Below, piece after piece: positions 24,324-36,632 of a DNA stretch of 64,000 nucleotides. The translations under genes were made by a program, and so were the position numbers. Position 1 is the first letter of the stretch. Every line of letters begins with the position of its first letter. Source of the stretch: Auricularia sp. M13 (Eukaryota > Basidiomycota > Agaricomycetes > Auriculariales > Auriculariaceae); contig CM073202.1 in assembly GCA_037042915.1 (NCBI GenBank), positions 3,038,001-3,102,000 on the forward strand, read 5' to 3'. The notes below the pieces were generated by a model that was not told where the DNA came from, searched no databases, and saw nothing but the letters and a program-made list of their open reading frames with translations.

Positions 24324-27130
24324 TCACAACGTCAATGCAGCGCATCCAATGATAACAACAAAAGATCCATTACCGCCGCCGTCGTCTCCCCCAAGCAGCC
24401 GACGTCCACTCCAACAACCTGCCAACACCAGACTTCGCACTAATACCACTACCAGGCTCAGCAGCTGCAACACTGTCACGCAGTCCTCCTGCATCGCTGA
24501 CTGCCGCGCGTTCTCCCTCTCCAAACGCAACCGGTGCCGCGGGCTCCCCATCGTCGTCTCGCGGGGCGCGTCCGCGACCCCGTTGTGGCATATGCGGGAA
24601 GTGCATCGCACCCCCGACGCGTCGGAAGAACTTCCCAACTGCCGCCGTCGCGGCGGCGCGTTTGCCCCGAGTTGCAGTCGCATCCGAGTGCGAGCGTCCG
24701 CGTCCGCGAAGAGAAGCAGGCGTTGCAAGTTCGTCGTCCGCGTCGGCGTCGACGTCTTCGTCTGATATCTCAGCGGGCGACGGGAGGGGAGGTGCGAGTG
24801 AATATTGCGAGGATTCCTGGACGAACGAAGAGGTCAGCAAGCAGTTAGATATAACAGAACGCGGGCCCGCAAATTGCGCGCCGGAGCACTGCGCGGCGAA
24901 CAACATTCCTCGCGACGCACGACGCTGAGAACAATATTCCTCACAACGCACGACGCTGAGAACATCATTCCTCACGACGCACGATGCACGACGCTGGGAG
25001 CATGCCGCAACGCTCTCAGTAACATGGCGTATGCAGCATGACACACCCAGCAGCATGCCGTATGCCGCTCGTAGCAAGCGCGTGCGCGAGTATGCAGCCC
25101 TCAAAGAAGGCTGTTATCACACTCGCGCGCGCGGGAGAAGGACGACAGCACGCTGTTGAGCTCGTGGGCGTGCAGCTGTATGCTCATGATCGGATAAAAG
25201 GATGGGGTACGTACTCCGCGGCGATGCACGCTCCGACTCCTCCCACCGCCGCCGAGCCCGACGCCGGCGGAGGAGCGCAAGGCGACGGACCTTGCTGGAG
25301 AATAGAGCGAGTCTGCCTTATCACACATTTCCCGTCAGCATCCCGTTTCTCAAATAATCAAGCCAAAAGATGAAAGACAGACCTCGCGACTCCGTACAGT
25401 CCGCAAATCCAAACTCGTCCTGGATCCTCCCGCGACACTCGTCCCACCACCGCCACCAGGCGGGACGTTCGATATGCGCAAGCTCCCGGGGATGGGGAGC
25501 AAGTGTCCGAGCGCTATGGCGCCCGGCGCGGGAGGGGGCGCGAGTGGCGACGTCGGCCGCGCGCCGATGTCGAGTGTCACGGCTGCGGCGTTCGCGCATT
25601 CCGCTATGCGGTGCATGCGCGCCTGCGTGCGGGAGTTGTGCATGAGCGAGCGGGAACGAGGAAGTGCGCGCGAGAGAAGATGGACTCAGAACAAGTGGCG
25701 GGCAAGAAGAGGACAAGCGGACGGTCGACGGCGAAAACGAGCCATGGATGCAGTCTCAATGAGATGCGGAAATCAAAGCATTGCGAGGCGGAAATGGGAC
25801 GTGGGAGAAGTGGAATGGGAGACGGTGAGAATGAGGAACGGGGATAAACTGGATGGGTGAGAGACAAGCGATGCGTACAGGGAAAGGACGGGCAAGGGGA
25901 CGCAATGGGAATAGTGAGACTAAATTGGCACGTGCAATTAAGACGAAGGAAAGGCCATAGAAAAGGTGAAAGAATGACGCAGAGAAAGGGGAAACAAGCA
26001 CGGAGACATGAGCAGTAAAACACTCACCTCACGTTCGGCAGTCTTGCGCGAGACATATGCAGAAAACTTAGTGGAAGTCGGGCTGAGCGGCGGAGATTGG
26101 GTCTGGGAAGTCGAAGCGGACGAGGCGGTGGGCGGCCAGGGTAGCGGAGAAGACGGGGCGACGGAGGAAGCGCACGCGGCGGACGGATATCGTACACGGT
26201 TCGTCGTCGAAAGGAGCGGGGAGGAGGGCGGGGTGCAAAGAGCGGGTGCGGCAGGAGAGTTAGTAGTAGTTGCGGTAAGGGTAGTCGTAACGGGGAACGG
26301 GGATGGTATGGACATGTACGTGTTATCAACAACATTTGCAGGTGGGCCATTAGGATTATCGTCATCAGCGGTGGCGGGACAAGTAGGAGTAGTGGTAGGC
26401 GGGGGAGAGATAGGCGGGGCAGTGGGAGCAGAGGAGGACGGCGGAGCAGGCGACGAGAACCGGCGCCTTGCGGGCGGCGTCGGCGGGACGGGACAGACGA
26501 GCGACGGCGAAGTAATGCGACGCCGCAGCGGGCGCTGCCACTTGGCTTTAAACTCGCCCTCGTCCTGGCACAAGCACCACAGACAGAACGGCGCGCGGTC
26601 GTTCTGCCAGCCGCAGCGCCGCGTGCGGCAGCGAGTCTGGCGAGTCGTGAGTCCGGATACGCGCGTCTGCATGCTGGCATCGTTAGTTCGACTTGAAGAA
26701 AAAAAAAAGAAATGGGACGCACTGCGTGTACAGGCTTCCAGACGCGTTTGAGCGCTGGGGCGACAACCAAGTCCGTCGTCGAGAGCGACTGACCTCCCTA
26801 CGAGCTGCTCCTCACGGTACCTACGGCTTGAGGCGTCGAACTCGCGTCTGCGACCACACACGCATTCAGCACCGTAGTCGCAAGGCGTTTGTGTGCTGGT
26901 CGGTCCGCAGCTCGGCGAGAGGCCCGAGGCCCCGGTGCTTATTCGTCGCGACCAGGAATTGCGCAATTTTCAGCGCGCGTCGTGGATATGAACTTGAGGA
27001 CTGTCGCGGTGTATTGCGCCGGGCACATGATCATGACAAGGACAGAAGCGAAGAACGGTTGCAGCTCCGACCACAATCTCTTGCCCTCTTCCCACGGCGA
27101 CACTTGAAGTTCGCGCCGCAGCACTTTCAC
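24324..27130 (-). pseudogene. Zinc-ribbon family gene, copy B, decayed
   Basis: Block order matches the intact gene at 61037-62319. The 5' block is at 27000-27130 (PAQYTATVLKFISTT). ALKRVWKPVHA at about 26740 precedes a short intron-like gap. Then come CGWQNDRAPFCLWC at about 26570-26620, KFSAYVSRKTAER at about 26040, GAIALGHLLPIPG at about 25490 and KFFRRVGGAMHFPHMP at about 24590-24650. A deletion between HDSPDSLPHAAL and RCGWQ removes the first zinc-ligand pair and shifts frame. The acidic segment before the C-terminal block is open, unlike in copy A1. The missing ligands argue for a pseudogene. Confidence 0.6.
24905..24999. repeat. 31-bp tandem repeat, three units
   Basis: Units begin at 24905, 24936 and 24967 with ATTCCTCRCRACGCACGA. 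The third is slightly longer because ACGACGCACGATGC is partly doubled. The corresponding part of unit 1 (about 9840-9910) has a diverged, less regular version. Confidence 0.7.
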
Positions 27131-27249
27131 AGGTTAGACCACGACTGGATTGAAATGCCCGTTCCTGGCCTTAATAACTATGTATTGGCTTAAAGCTGAT
27201 GACGGCAGGCGGATTATCTGCGTCGCGAGCGACATGAGGACCAGTTCTC

Positions 27250-28060
27250 GTATCCAGAACCATATCAGCAATAAAAGTACTTGACTACATCCAGACCTTG
27301 CCGCACCGGGCTCTCCGTTGTGCGCAGCTGGCTGAGGTCCGCCAGCGCAGCACGGGCACGCCTGCTCATGCTCGGCGAGCCGCGACGCCTCGAACACAGA
27401 CGGCGGCTTGTGCCCACACTTGGCTTCAGCCTCAACGTGCCGAGCAAAACGCGTGGCCCGTGGCCGCGGGTTGCTCGACGCGCTCATGCATGAGTTAAAC
27501 GCCCTTGCCGAGCGCGGTTGGACGCTTGCCGGCGGCGATGTGCCCCACGCGCGCGTTCGGGTTCGAGTGCAGCTTCACGACGCACGTGCAACACGATAGC
27601 AGCCCCTGTGCCTGCGCTTTCATCAATATCGCCGCCTGGCGTCATGAAATGAGCAGATGAAGCATCAAGGACGCAGACGAGCGTACCGAAGTCGTCTCCG
27701 CCGGCTGGGGCGGCGCGACGTCGCTCACTCAGCTGGTGGGCAAGCGCTTCTTGAACGCGATCTCGTGCGCGTACTGCGCAGGCAGGAGCGCGCTCGCGGG
27801 TGGAGCCGCTCGAATGTCCCGGGCTGAGCCTGCAGCAGCGCCAGCTGCAGCCGTCGTCGCCGCGCCTGGTATTATGCGCGGGTGTTGCGCGCGGTGAATT
27901 GGTCCGAGGATACAATGCGGTGCGGTTCGGTGATTTGATTGGGCGGGCAGAGGTGCGAGCGGTGATGAGAAGCGCGCCGCACACGTTGGTTGTGGATGTC
28001 CAGGCGATGGGGATCGCGAGAAGCGCGTCAGCTGGGGTAAGCGGCCTGTCACAGATGACT
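27250..28060 (-). pseudogene. RING-family gene remnant d
   Basis: Minus-strand homology to the RING exon (27290-27600) is followed by exon-2 homology near 27680-27800 (AQYAHEIAFKKRLPTS against PQYKREFLFKTPVPAG, then a stop). Frames are broken. The same piece exists in unit 1 as remnant a. Confidence 0.5.
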
Positions 28061-28901
28061 TCAACAGCCGTCAGCAACGCTTGACAATGAAACCGGGAAG
28101 GAACACCCACGCGCGTGTGGCTCGCGCAAAACCCGGGCGCAGCGTGGGTGGGGCTGACGGTAATCACGGCGGCGGGAGAGCGTGTGCATGAGCGCGGAAA
28201 ATCCAACGGCGCGCTGACGGCGCGTATAATCGAGGCGGCGGTCAACACAACGCATCCTGGAAGCGGGGTGCAAGACAACGCCAGCCACCGCGTGCTGCCA
28301 ATATGTGGCGCGCTCGAGCTCCGGCATTGCCAGTGGGAAAAAAAGCGCGTAGTAGGCCGTCCACGTATCGTCGCAGGCAATGGCTAATGTCGCAGGAAAT
28401 TTTCACGCAGATCCAGAGTAGCTGTCATGACTTCGAATATTATGTTAAGGAGAGCTGGATGCGGCGGTATCGATGCTAACCTTTGTCGAACACTCACTGC
28501 GCCCAGTAAGCTGCATTCTGCCGGCCGATGTACCTTGGCTCGCACGCTTCAGAAGAGACTCTATCGCGACAGCACGAGGGCCTGATTTCGTGCGGCAAGA
28601 CGCAAGCAAGACGCAACTGTCCGCTGCGTATTGAGGCCTTCAAGTGACAAGTTCGCCTGAGAAGTCCCCCGAGCAATCACAGTGCCAAACATGGATGCCT
28701 GATGAATGCAGTCCTTCGCCACCACTACCTCGCTCGTCCACCGACCTGGTAGAAAAACTCGCTACTACATCAAGTCATGGATCTATTGTCAACAGGCTCC
28801 GGTGCTTTGAACGCGAGGGCGGCTACTGTCGTCGCAAGCAATTGCGGCACGCGCATCCGAAGTTGCCGTTCAGCTTGGTTGAAGCAACGTTGCCTCCAGC
28901 C
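28061..28901. other. Unassigned stretch before the BTB gene
   Basis: The minus strand is open from 28380 down to 27484 (298 codons from an ATG). It overlaps the RING remnant at its lower end, and I recognise no domain in its upper part. The plus strand also has frames at 28115-28387. Either may be chance in GC-rich DNA. 28388-28901 holds nothing clear. Confidence 0.3.
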
Positions 28902-29962
28902 ATGTCCGCCCAAGTGAACACGATCGACCAGGCCCAGGAGCCTGTCTCCAGCTCAGACGGGAGAACAACCCGAGTCCACGAAGCATTCAACTTTGGGGAC
29001 TCGGATGTGACGCTCCGCTCGAGCGACGGCGTGCTTTTCAAGCTGCATAAATCACATTTGGCCGCGCACTCCGTTTTCTTCAAGGGCATGTTCGACTGCG
29101 GGACACCCACCGCGCCCGAGCTCGCGCGCGGTGTTCCGGTCTCGGAGACTGCTGCAACTCTGGGTGTGCTGTTGCCGATGTGCTATCCAGCGCCGGCCAC
29201 TGGGCCGCCGCCTATCGACCTCGATGCCTTGAATCACGATCAACTGCTGTGCTGCTACGAGGCCAGCTGCAAATACGATATGTGGATGGTCAGCCAGCTC
29301 CTCCGCCGCATCCTCCTGTACGTCCTACAGTGAAAACTACGGGCAGTTACTGAAATGGAACTGGAAATAAAGGCCTCTCGTTAGCAAAGACCCGTTCAGG
29401 CTTGTTTGCGTCGCGGTCGCTGTACGAGACAGAGACCTACAGAATAGGGCAGCCGCGGCTACGCTTTCCATCGACATTCTGCAGAACGTCGATGAGCACC
29501 GTGAGAAAGCAGGATGTGCCTGGCCGGCTCTTGTAAGTTCGACTTTTCCAACTCGACGAAGACGACGCTGAGTGAATATGTACTGCATAGCTTGAATATC
29601 ATATGCGAAGCAAGGCGGAAGTTCAAGAATTCATGCGTAACGAGCTCGCTTGCACTTCAGGCTCGCACAGTGCACGCAAGATACCTTGCAGAAACACATT
29701 ATGCGACGAGCAATACAACCAATCTACGTCAGGTCTCGCGGCTCAGAAAGCGCGTCATGCCCGAGAGCTTGACTGGGAGATGCTCCGGTGGAAACTGGCA
29801 AACAAATCTACAGGCGAGCTTCCCAAAGCAGAGCTGTTACAGTTCATCGAACGCATGCTGGATGACAACAATGTCAGGAATTGTGCTGGTTGTCGATCTA
29901 CTTGGCAGGCTAAGAGGCTGAGTGTGTATAGTTTTCGACCCAATTGTGCTTTCAGTCTGTAA
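28902..29962 (+). CDS. BTB/POZ domain protein, 315 aa
   Basis: Exons 28902-29317, 29373-29532 and 29591-29962 (introns 55 and 58 nt) join in frame. The BTB fold spans about residues 28-130: FNFGDSDVTLRSSDGVLFKL, then HKSHLAAHSVFFKGMF and CCYEASCKYDMW. Exon 2 starts PLVSKDPFRL and exon 3 starts LEYHMRSKAEVQ. The C-terminal part has cysteines (CRNTLCDE, NCAGCRS) that may bind metal. BTB proteins often act as Cul3 adaptors or in protein-protein contacts; the role here is unknown. The ATG at 28902 is chosen over an upstream in-frame extension because it starts just before the domain, as in the two relatives at 53224 and 54582. It sits inside the NLR cluster. Confidence 0.85.
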
Positions 29963-30229
29963 CTTTCCCGTCTTTTGTCATGACTTCTGCCCCACGTTAC
30001 GAAAGAGAACTTTCCAACTTCATACAGTGTTTGGTCTGGAATTTCACCAGGAGAACGTTAGTCTGCTAGCAATATCTCCGCGCGTTCGAGTTGACCGTGT
30101 TGGCATCCTCCAATTTGTCTCGCTAATTCCGCGAAGCCCATCAGAAACAGTAAATATGGACCGGGGCTCTCCCGACCAGGGCACAGAGCTATTAACGACG
30201 GCCTCGAAATGCAAATTAATTGCGAGAGC
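29963..30229. other. Short gap, nothing recognised
   Basis: Only short frames. Likely the 3' flank that came with the BTB block. Confidence 0.4.
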
Positions 30230-31000
30230 AGTCACAGAGCTAGCGCGATGACCGCCGGACTGGGTGCGCCAGCAATTACGGCGCTCAGGTGAGGTTGCCA
30301 GCAAGCGGGTGCAGCTACCCCGAACATTTTATTGTAGCTCTGAAAGTCGCCCTGCCCTTCGAGACCAAGGCCGACCATGCCAAACTTCAAAGAAAGGTAT
30401 ATATCTGCGGCGGCTGGGCTCCTCAAGATGCAGGAAGAGCGCGAGTCCGCCGCGTTCCGGGTGCCGGCGACCCTCGAATGCGAGGCGATGCGGCGCCGCA
30501 GCTGGTCGTCGTGGGAAATCAGAGACAAAGAGCCGTTGGCGCGCTCGAGACGCCGGACGCAGCAGCGAGTCCGAGGTGTGCATCTAAATGCAGGGCGGGA
30601 GCCTCCTTGCGTTGGCCGCCCGTGTGAGCAAGGCTGTGAGCAGTCCGCGTTGAGCACGAAATTCGGCATGCTAGAGTCGAACATGCAGTTGATACTGCGT
30701 CCGTTCTCGTTGCGCCCGGCGCTGCGCTCAACAGTGGGCTGGCGCAGGATGAATTCACCCAGATTAAGGCCGCGGTGCTACTGCTGGGTAGGAGGGTCGA
30801 TGGGTTGGGCAGCGGGTTTGTCGGAATGAGGGTCGGCAGCCAGCGGAACGCGCTGGAAGAGGGTCCAGTGAGCGGGGTTTTAAGCGTGTTCTTGCTGCTC
30901 TTCGACGTCAAGAGCCTACTCTTCCAGCATGAACGGCCACCACGTGGCCGTCGGAGATTGGTCCTCAAAGCTGTTATGCTGTCGATCGTGATTCCTCGTT
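30230..31000 (-). pseudogene. RING-family gene remnant e
   Basis: The minus strand near 30640-30690 reads SSMPNFVLNADCSQ, matching DFGMPGLGLDADGWQ of exon 2. The stretch 30690-30960 resembles the upstream part of exon 2. The RING exon expected at the lower end is missing, and the BTB block begins there. It is the counterpart of remnant b in unit 1 and lies in the same place, before the NLR 5' region. Confidence 0.5.
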
Positions 31001-31761
31001 ATTGAGCGTCCGACCACAAGACTCCTCGCGACAGAACATGGGTTCTTCTGCCCGTACCGGCGGTGCCGCTGCTGGAAACCGCTCCGTTAAGTGTGTTTCT
31101 TTTCTTTGCGGATTGGTCTGTTCGCACGCCCGCGCTGCTGGGCTAACTACTGCGCACACCTTGGTTTCTGGTATCCGTCCCGACGAGCTATGGCGGCGCC
31201 CGCTTGTGGCGTCGCATTACGCCGCCGTTGCTGAGCGCTGAGCGTTTAGAACCGAGGGCGCCGTCCGAGAACCTCCAATGCGCCTGGTCGTTTATGGCAG
31301 CTTGTTACGGACACAACGTATGGCTTCAAATGCAAGCCGTCTGCGCGAGACGAGGTTTAAGTACGTTCAACTATCTTCCTCGATTTTGTATTGACCTTGT
31401 ACAAATATGTAGGTCACTCGCCGGTAATCGCAGCAGCAGCGATGGGATCGCAGTCGTCGCGATACTGGAAATCGTGCGACCGCTGCTGCGTATATAACCA
31501 AGGGCGCGGCACCGCTGCGACGGGATGTGGCGCTCGTGCTGTGCAGACAAGTTCCCGAATATCTCATGGACCTCGCTTCTAGTCGCGCGCCTCTGAGGCA
31601 AGGCTCGCGCGCCTCATCAGTGGTGCCAGAGCAGCGGTCCTTCAGCAACCGGGAAGCGCTTGCGGCCTTCGCCTTGCCCGCACCTTACCCGCGTGTCCCG
31701 CTTTGTTCGTCCATCGTCCCCCGCCCTCGCCTGCCGCCATCTACAGCCATACTCCATCAGG

Positions 31762-34700
31762 ATGTCCAAGCTATCAAAGTGGTTTCGAGATCTCAAGCCG
31801 GGTTTGCGGAAGCTCCTGAACTTTCTAATCTGTCTGTCGCCCTCGCCGAAGTCAACGGACGTCGGCGACAGAGCTGAAGCCTTACCGCCTTCTATTCCGG
31901 GTCGTGAGGGAACCGATGTACGTGCGACGGTACTGAACTTACGGTGCGCGACATTCACACCTCCAAGCAGATACCTACGCCGAACGCTCCGGGAAAGCAC
32001 GCGGCGGCGATAACAACACCGTCCAGCGCGGCTCGCCCGGATGCCGCGCCGACCGCTCCTCCTCCCAAGGACGCTCCTTGCCGCGCCGGTGCTTCAGAAG
32101 AGGTACGAAAAATCGCCAGTCAAGCTCCCGGTTCGTAACAAATTTTTCAGAGCGCAGGACCCCAAGTTCAAGTTCGCGACGAACAGTCGCCTCTGGATGC
32201 CGATGCGCTCGCCGCGGTCAAAGACGGCGTCCGTGGCGCTGAGGCTGCTTATAAAGACGCTAGTCACGTTGGCGACGGTCCTTCCGACGTCGTGCAGCAC
32301 GTTACCGACGGCGCTGCTGGCGCAGACAAATGGTTCGAGCTCGTTAATGGCCTTTTCGACAAGATCTCTGCGTTCTCCAATTTTGTCTCGGCTATTGGAG
32401 AGGTGCGTAGTCATGTGCGAATGCGATTCATTGGGTCTAAGTCTGCTGCTCAGGTTCATGAATACGCGAAGATGGCGGCCACTCTCATCCAGGCGGCTCT
32501 CAAAGTGAGTTCCCCTTCGTTCAATGGCTCTGCCTTGGGCTTCTTGCCGATAATTCCTAGCCCATCCTGGCGCAGAAGGCGCGCGACGATGCCTTGAAGG
32601 AGCTAATCGACGACATGGCCCACGCTTACGACGTCGTCATGGCGCATCAGAATCAGTTCGAAGGCGTTAAAGACGACGAGCATGACCCACGCTGCAAACT
32701 GCTCGCACGGTTGGCGCAGCAAACTGGCGCATGCGCTATGTTCATTCAACAACATTATGATGCCAAGAGTTTCCGTGCGTGTCTCCCTCGATGCCAGCGC
32801 TGTCACCTCATCAACATCTGCAGTGAAACGAGCTTGGAAAACTACTCTCGATTTCGAGGTCGATAAAATGATCGTCGAATACAGAAATGCGTTCAAGAAG
32901 CTCGGACAGATGATAACTGCCCACGATATCCCTCAAATCATTGACATTGTCACGGCTATCAGCATTACCGCATCCCGTATCGGTATGCATCCATGAAAAC
33001 ATTAAATCAGACGTCTGACATCGGTTTTACGGTAGAGGCGACCTTGATGCTGCAAGAATTAAAGTACGCCGAGGACATAGGCCGGAAAAGTGGCAAGGCT
33101 TGTCTGCCGGGTACTAGGACGGCAACCATCGACAATCTCGTAGACTGGATCATTGACCCTGATGGTACCCGTGCTCGTTTTGTCATCGGGGTCGCAGGCA
33201 GCGGCAAGTCGTCTATCGCACACACCATTGCGTCCCGACTAGAGGCTCTAGGTCAGCTCGGTGCATTCTTCGCGTTTGACCGCAACAACAAAGACCTGGA
33301 ACCGCGGTCACTGTTCAGTACTCTTGCACGTGATCTCGCGGACTGGAACAAGGACTTCAGGCGCGAGATTTGCGCAGTGCTTTCAACAAAGGCTCGCCTG
33401 GCAAAGTCGAGCGACGTCATAGAGCAGTGGGAGAACCTCATTGTAAGGCCTGCTCAGAAGGCCCATTGGGTTGGTCCAGTGGTCATCGTGGTTGATGCAT
33501 TCGACGAATGCACTGACCTGACGGAAACCCCGTCTGCGTTCGCTAGGACGGACCCGGATCTCCTGCGCCAGCGCGAGCACCTGCTGAAGGCCCTGATGGA
33601 GCGCGTTGGCGATTTGCCGGCCAACTTCCGTGTCCTAGTCACATCGCGCCTCGAACCGGACGTTGCCACGGCCCTACGCAACCATTCGAGCACTATCGGT
33701 GACAAGACAGCGTCTCTTGCCTTCGATCACATCGACCTCAGCTTGAAGGAGCACGATCCCACTGAGAGCATATCGGTCTACATTCGTCACGAGACGAAGC
33801 CACACTTGGATGACGAGCAGATTCGTGCACTTGTCGTTGCAGCAGACGGCCTCTTCGAGTGGGCTGCAACAGTCTGCCGCTTGCTCAGTCCGAAGATCGG
33901 CGGTTCAACGGTAGCAGAGCGATATAAGAAGTGGTTGGAGGCGCCGTCTGCGTTCTGTAACGTTGGCCTTGACAAACTCGAGACTCTATACGCGGAAATT
34001 CTCAGTCAGCAGTTTCCTGACGAAATGGGAATCGACCGCTTCCGCTCTGTTATGGCTCAAGTCCTCTATTCCGCAGAGCCTGTCTCGATGGATACCTTAA
34101 CGAGCCTTCGACGCGGAGCAGACGCCAGCGACGGCGCGGTTGAGCTCATAATTCCGCATTTGGGATCCTTGCTCTCCGGCGTTGGCGACCCTTTGGAGCC
34201 CATTCGGCCGCTTCATACCTCTTTTCGTGACTTCCTGACGAGGGCAGATCCTCCCCACGCTTGGCATGTTGCACCCGGCGATGTTCACGGTGTCATGGCT
34301 CTCGGGGCTCTTCGTGTCCTGAACACATCTCTCCACTTCGACATGTGGGGTTTCCCTTCTTCATATACAGGTAATAAAGAAATCCAGGACGTTGACTACC
34401 GTATGAAGGAACTTCCTGCTGGTCTCATCTATGCCAGCCAGTACTGGAGCTACCACCTGTCCAAGGCCTCAAGATCTGTCAGTTTTCTGGCTGAGCTTCG
34501 TGTATTTCTCACGCAAAAACTTTTGTTCTGGCTGGAGGTGGCGTCTCTTTGCAAATTTACTCACGGAGCCATGCCAATCTTGATCGCCGCCGCGTCGTTC
34601 TTAAAGGTAGGCACCTCACTTGATGAAGATACCTATACTGAGCTATGCACCCGAATAGCCATTGCATGACGACGATATCATCGCGTTTATCAACGACGCC

Positions 34701-36632
34701 ATTCTATTTGTCCGTGAATTTGACTGGCCTATGGAATATTCCGTGCCGCAGATCTACCTCTCTGCCCTGGCATTCTGCCCGACTGCATCGCTGATTCGAC
34801 GCTCCTTCGTTCATAACAGTAATCTCCTACCCACCGTTGACGGCTTGGCAGCAGTGTGGCCTGTAGTCCTTTGTCCCTATCGTGTGGAATGCCTTGCATA
34901 CTCACCCGATGGCATCTCTGTGGCACTGGGCTGTATGGACGGCGTTGTGCGCCTCGTTGAATCAGAGAACATGCACAAGCCAGTACTCGAGCTCGCGCGC
35001 GACCCAGGCAATCCGATTTCGTGGATCTTCTCGGTTGCATTTTCGCCTGACGGTCAAATCATTGCTGCTGCTGCAAAAACGGGCGACGTCTTTGGGATCT
35101 TACGGTGGAATGCGCAGACCGGAGAGTTGCTCGGCACATCCCACGGGCACACTGACCTTGTCTGGACTGTGCGCTTTTCGCCCGACGGACGCTATATCGT
35201 TTCTACTTCGTGTGACCAGACAGTTCGCCAATGGGATGCCAACACAGGAAAGCAGATCGGCGACTCACTCCGAGGTCATACAGGTTGGGTTCGCTCCGTT
35301 GTCTGCTCCCTGAACAGCGACACCATCATATCCGCCGATGGTGATGCTACTATTCGCATTTGGACCGCGGATACTGGCCAACAGGATGGCGCGCCTATCC
35401 CCCCTCCCGGACAACGACTGTTATGTACTACACTCGCCCGATCTCCAAAGTGCAATCTCATCGTCGTTGGGATGGAGTCTGAAGACAGCTCCTCTGTCTG
35501 GATCTTTGATGTGGACCAACGTTGCTTCATTCGAGAGCTTGTGCATCAGCATCGGAACGGTCTTCCGAGTATTGCTTGGTCCCACGATGGGCGATGCATT
35601 GCGTCTGCATTCGCGGATGGTAGTATCCGATTGTGGGACAGTGTCGGTTCCAGCAGCATGGCCCTTTACACCAGCACGATTCGCGTCATCGCTATTCTGT
35701 TTTCACCAGGCGACAATCGCCTCATTTTGAGACATTCATATGGTGATTTGTCTGCTGTGGATGTCGCTACGGCTCAATCCCACTCACCGGAATACCATTC
35801 GGCTCCGGTGGACTATGCTGCGTACTCCCCCGACGGTCGATTCGGCGCAGTAACTTTCGGTGGGAAGAAAGTCCCCTATGTGTGGGATGCAGGGACAGGA
35901 GTGTCAATCTCAGATGACCGTGTTCTGGCTGCCTCACTTACTTGGCTCAAGCCAGCCATGGAGGCGCGGTTAGAACATTATGATTACCCTGATTGGCATA
36001 ATCGCATGAAGCACCGCCCGCACGACGTCGTCTCTGCGAACGGTCTTCGCTCCGCAGGAGTTTGGAACGGGCTTTGGAACGAGGAGATTTCAATCTGGGA
36101 TTCAGCATCTCAAACTCTACTTGAGCCGAGCATACTCATACCAAGCGCCAACGTCACTTGCGTTGCGCTCTCCCCATTAGGAGATTGTGTTCTACAAGGC
36201 AGTTCTGACGGTACTGTTCGCATATTTCATGTCGACCAAAGCGCTGGTGAGCAATATGCCCGGGTATGAGGGTGATGGCTGAAGTGTTCGGTAGACAACA
36301 CCCCACTACCGGCTGAGGACTCGGCTTCTGGGCAACGGCGCTCCCATGGCCCGGAGGGCAAACGAAGCGTGCCGGTACTTTGTCCAGACATCTTGGGGTG
36401 GCTGCATGACAACGATAATCGCTGGATCATCCACGTCCCCGAGCAATATCGTGCCAATCTCTGGCTGCCGGGGCTGGTGCACATCTTGCGCCCCAACCGC
36501 GAGCCAGCCACACCGCACAGGATCAATTTCTCAGGCGTTGGGCTTGGGACCGAGTGGACGAGATGTGGCGGGGCTTTGAGCGTAGACCTTGGAAACACAC
36601 CCGTGCTCTCCGAGCCTGTTGCGAACGATTGA
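31762..36632 (+). CDS. NACHT-WD40 NLR-like protein, copy 3, 1486 aa
   Basis: Nine exons: 31762-31917, 31971-32102, 32151-32402, 32454-32504, 32561-32774, 32824-32982, 33036-34606, 34659-36246, 36295-36632; closed frame. Architecture equals copy 2: basic start (MSKLSKWFRD), Pro/Ala linker, helical region, NACHT with GVAGSGKSS and VVIVVDAFDE, helical tail, WD40 propeller, and C-terminal domain with VPEQYRANLWLPGLVHI. All intron positions are conserved. The NACHT exons are almost identical to copy 2, whereas the WD40 exon differs throughout, including a four-residue insertion (NGLW) near the last repeats. It ends about 1.1 kb before a convergent, intact RING gene. A role in recognition or cell death is inferred from the family. 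Confidence 0.9.

Noticed and set aside
26008-26751. 247-codon plus frame rich in Gly/Glu/Val
   Set aside because: It is the antisense shadow of the Ser/Pro-rich region of zinc-ribbon copy B.
27484-28380. 298-codon minus frame
   Set aside because: Its lower third overlaps a RING remnant in a different frame and no domain is visible. Noted as an unassigned stretch only.
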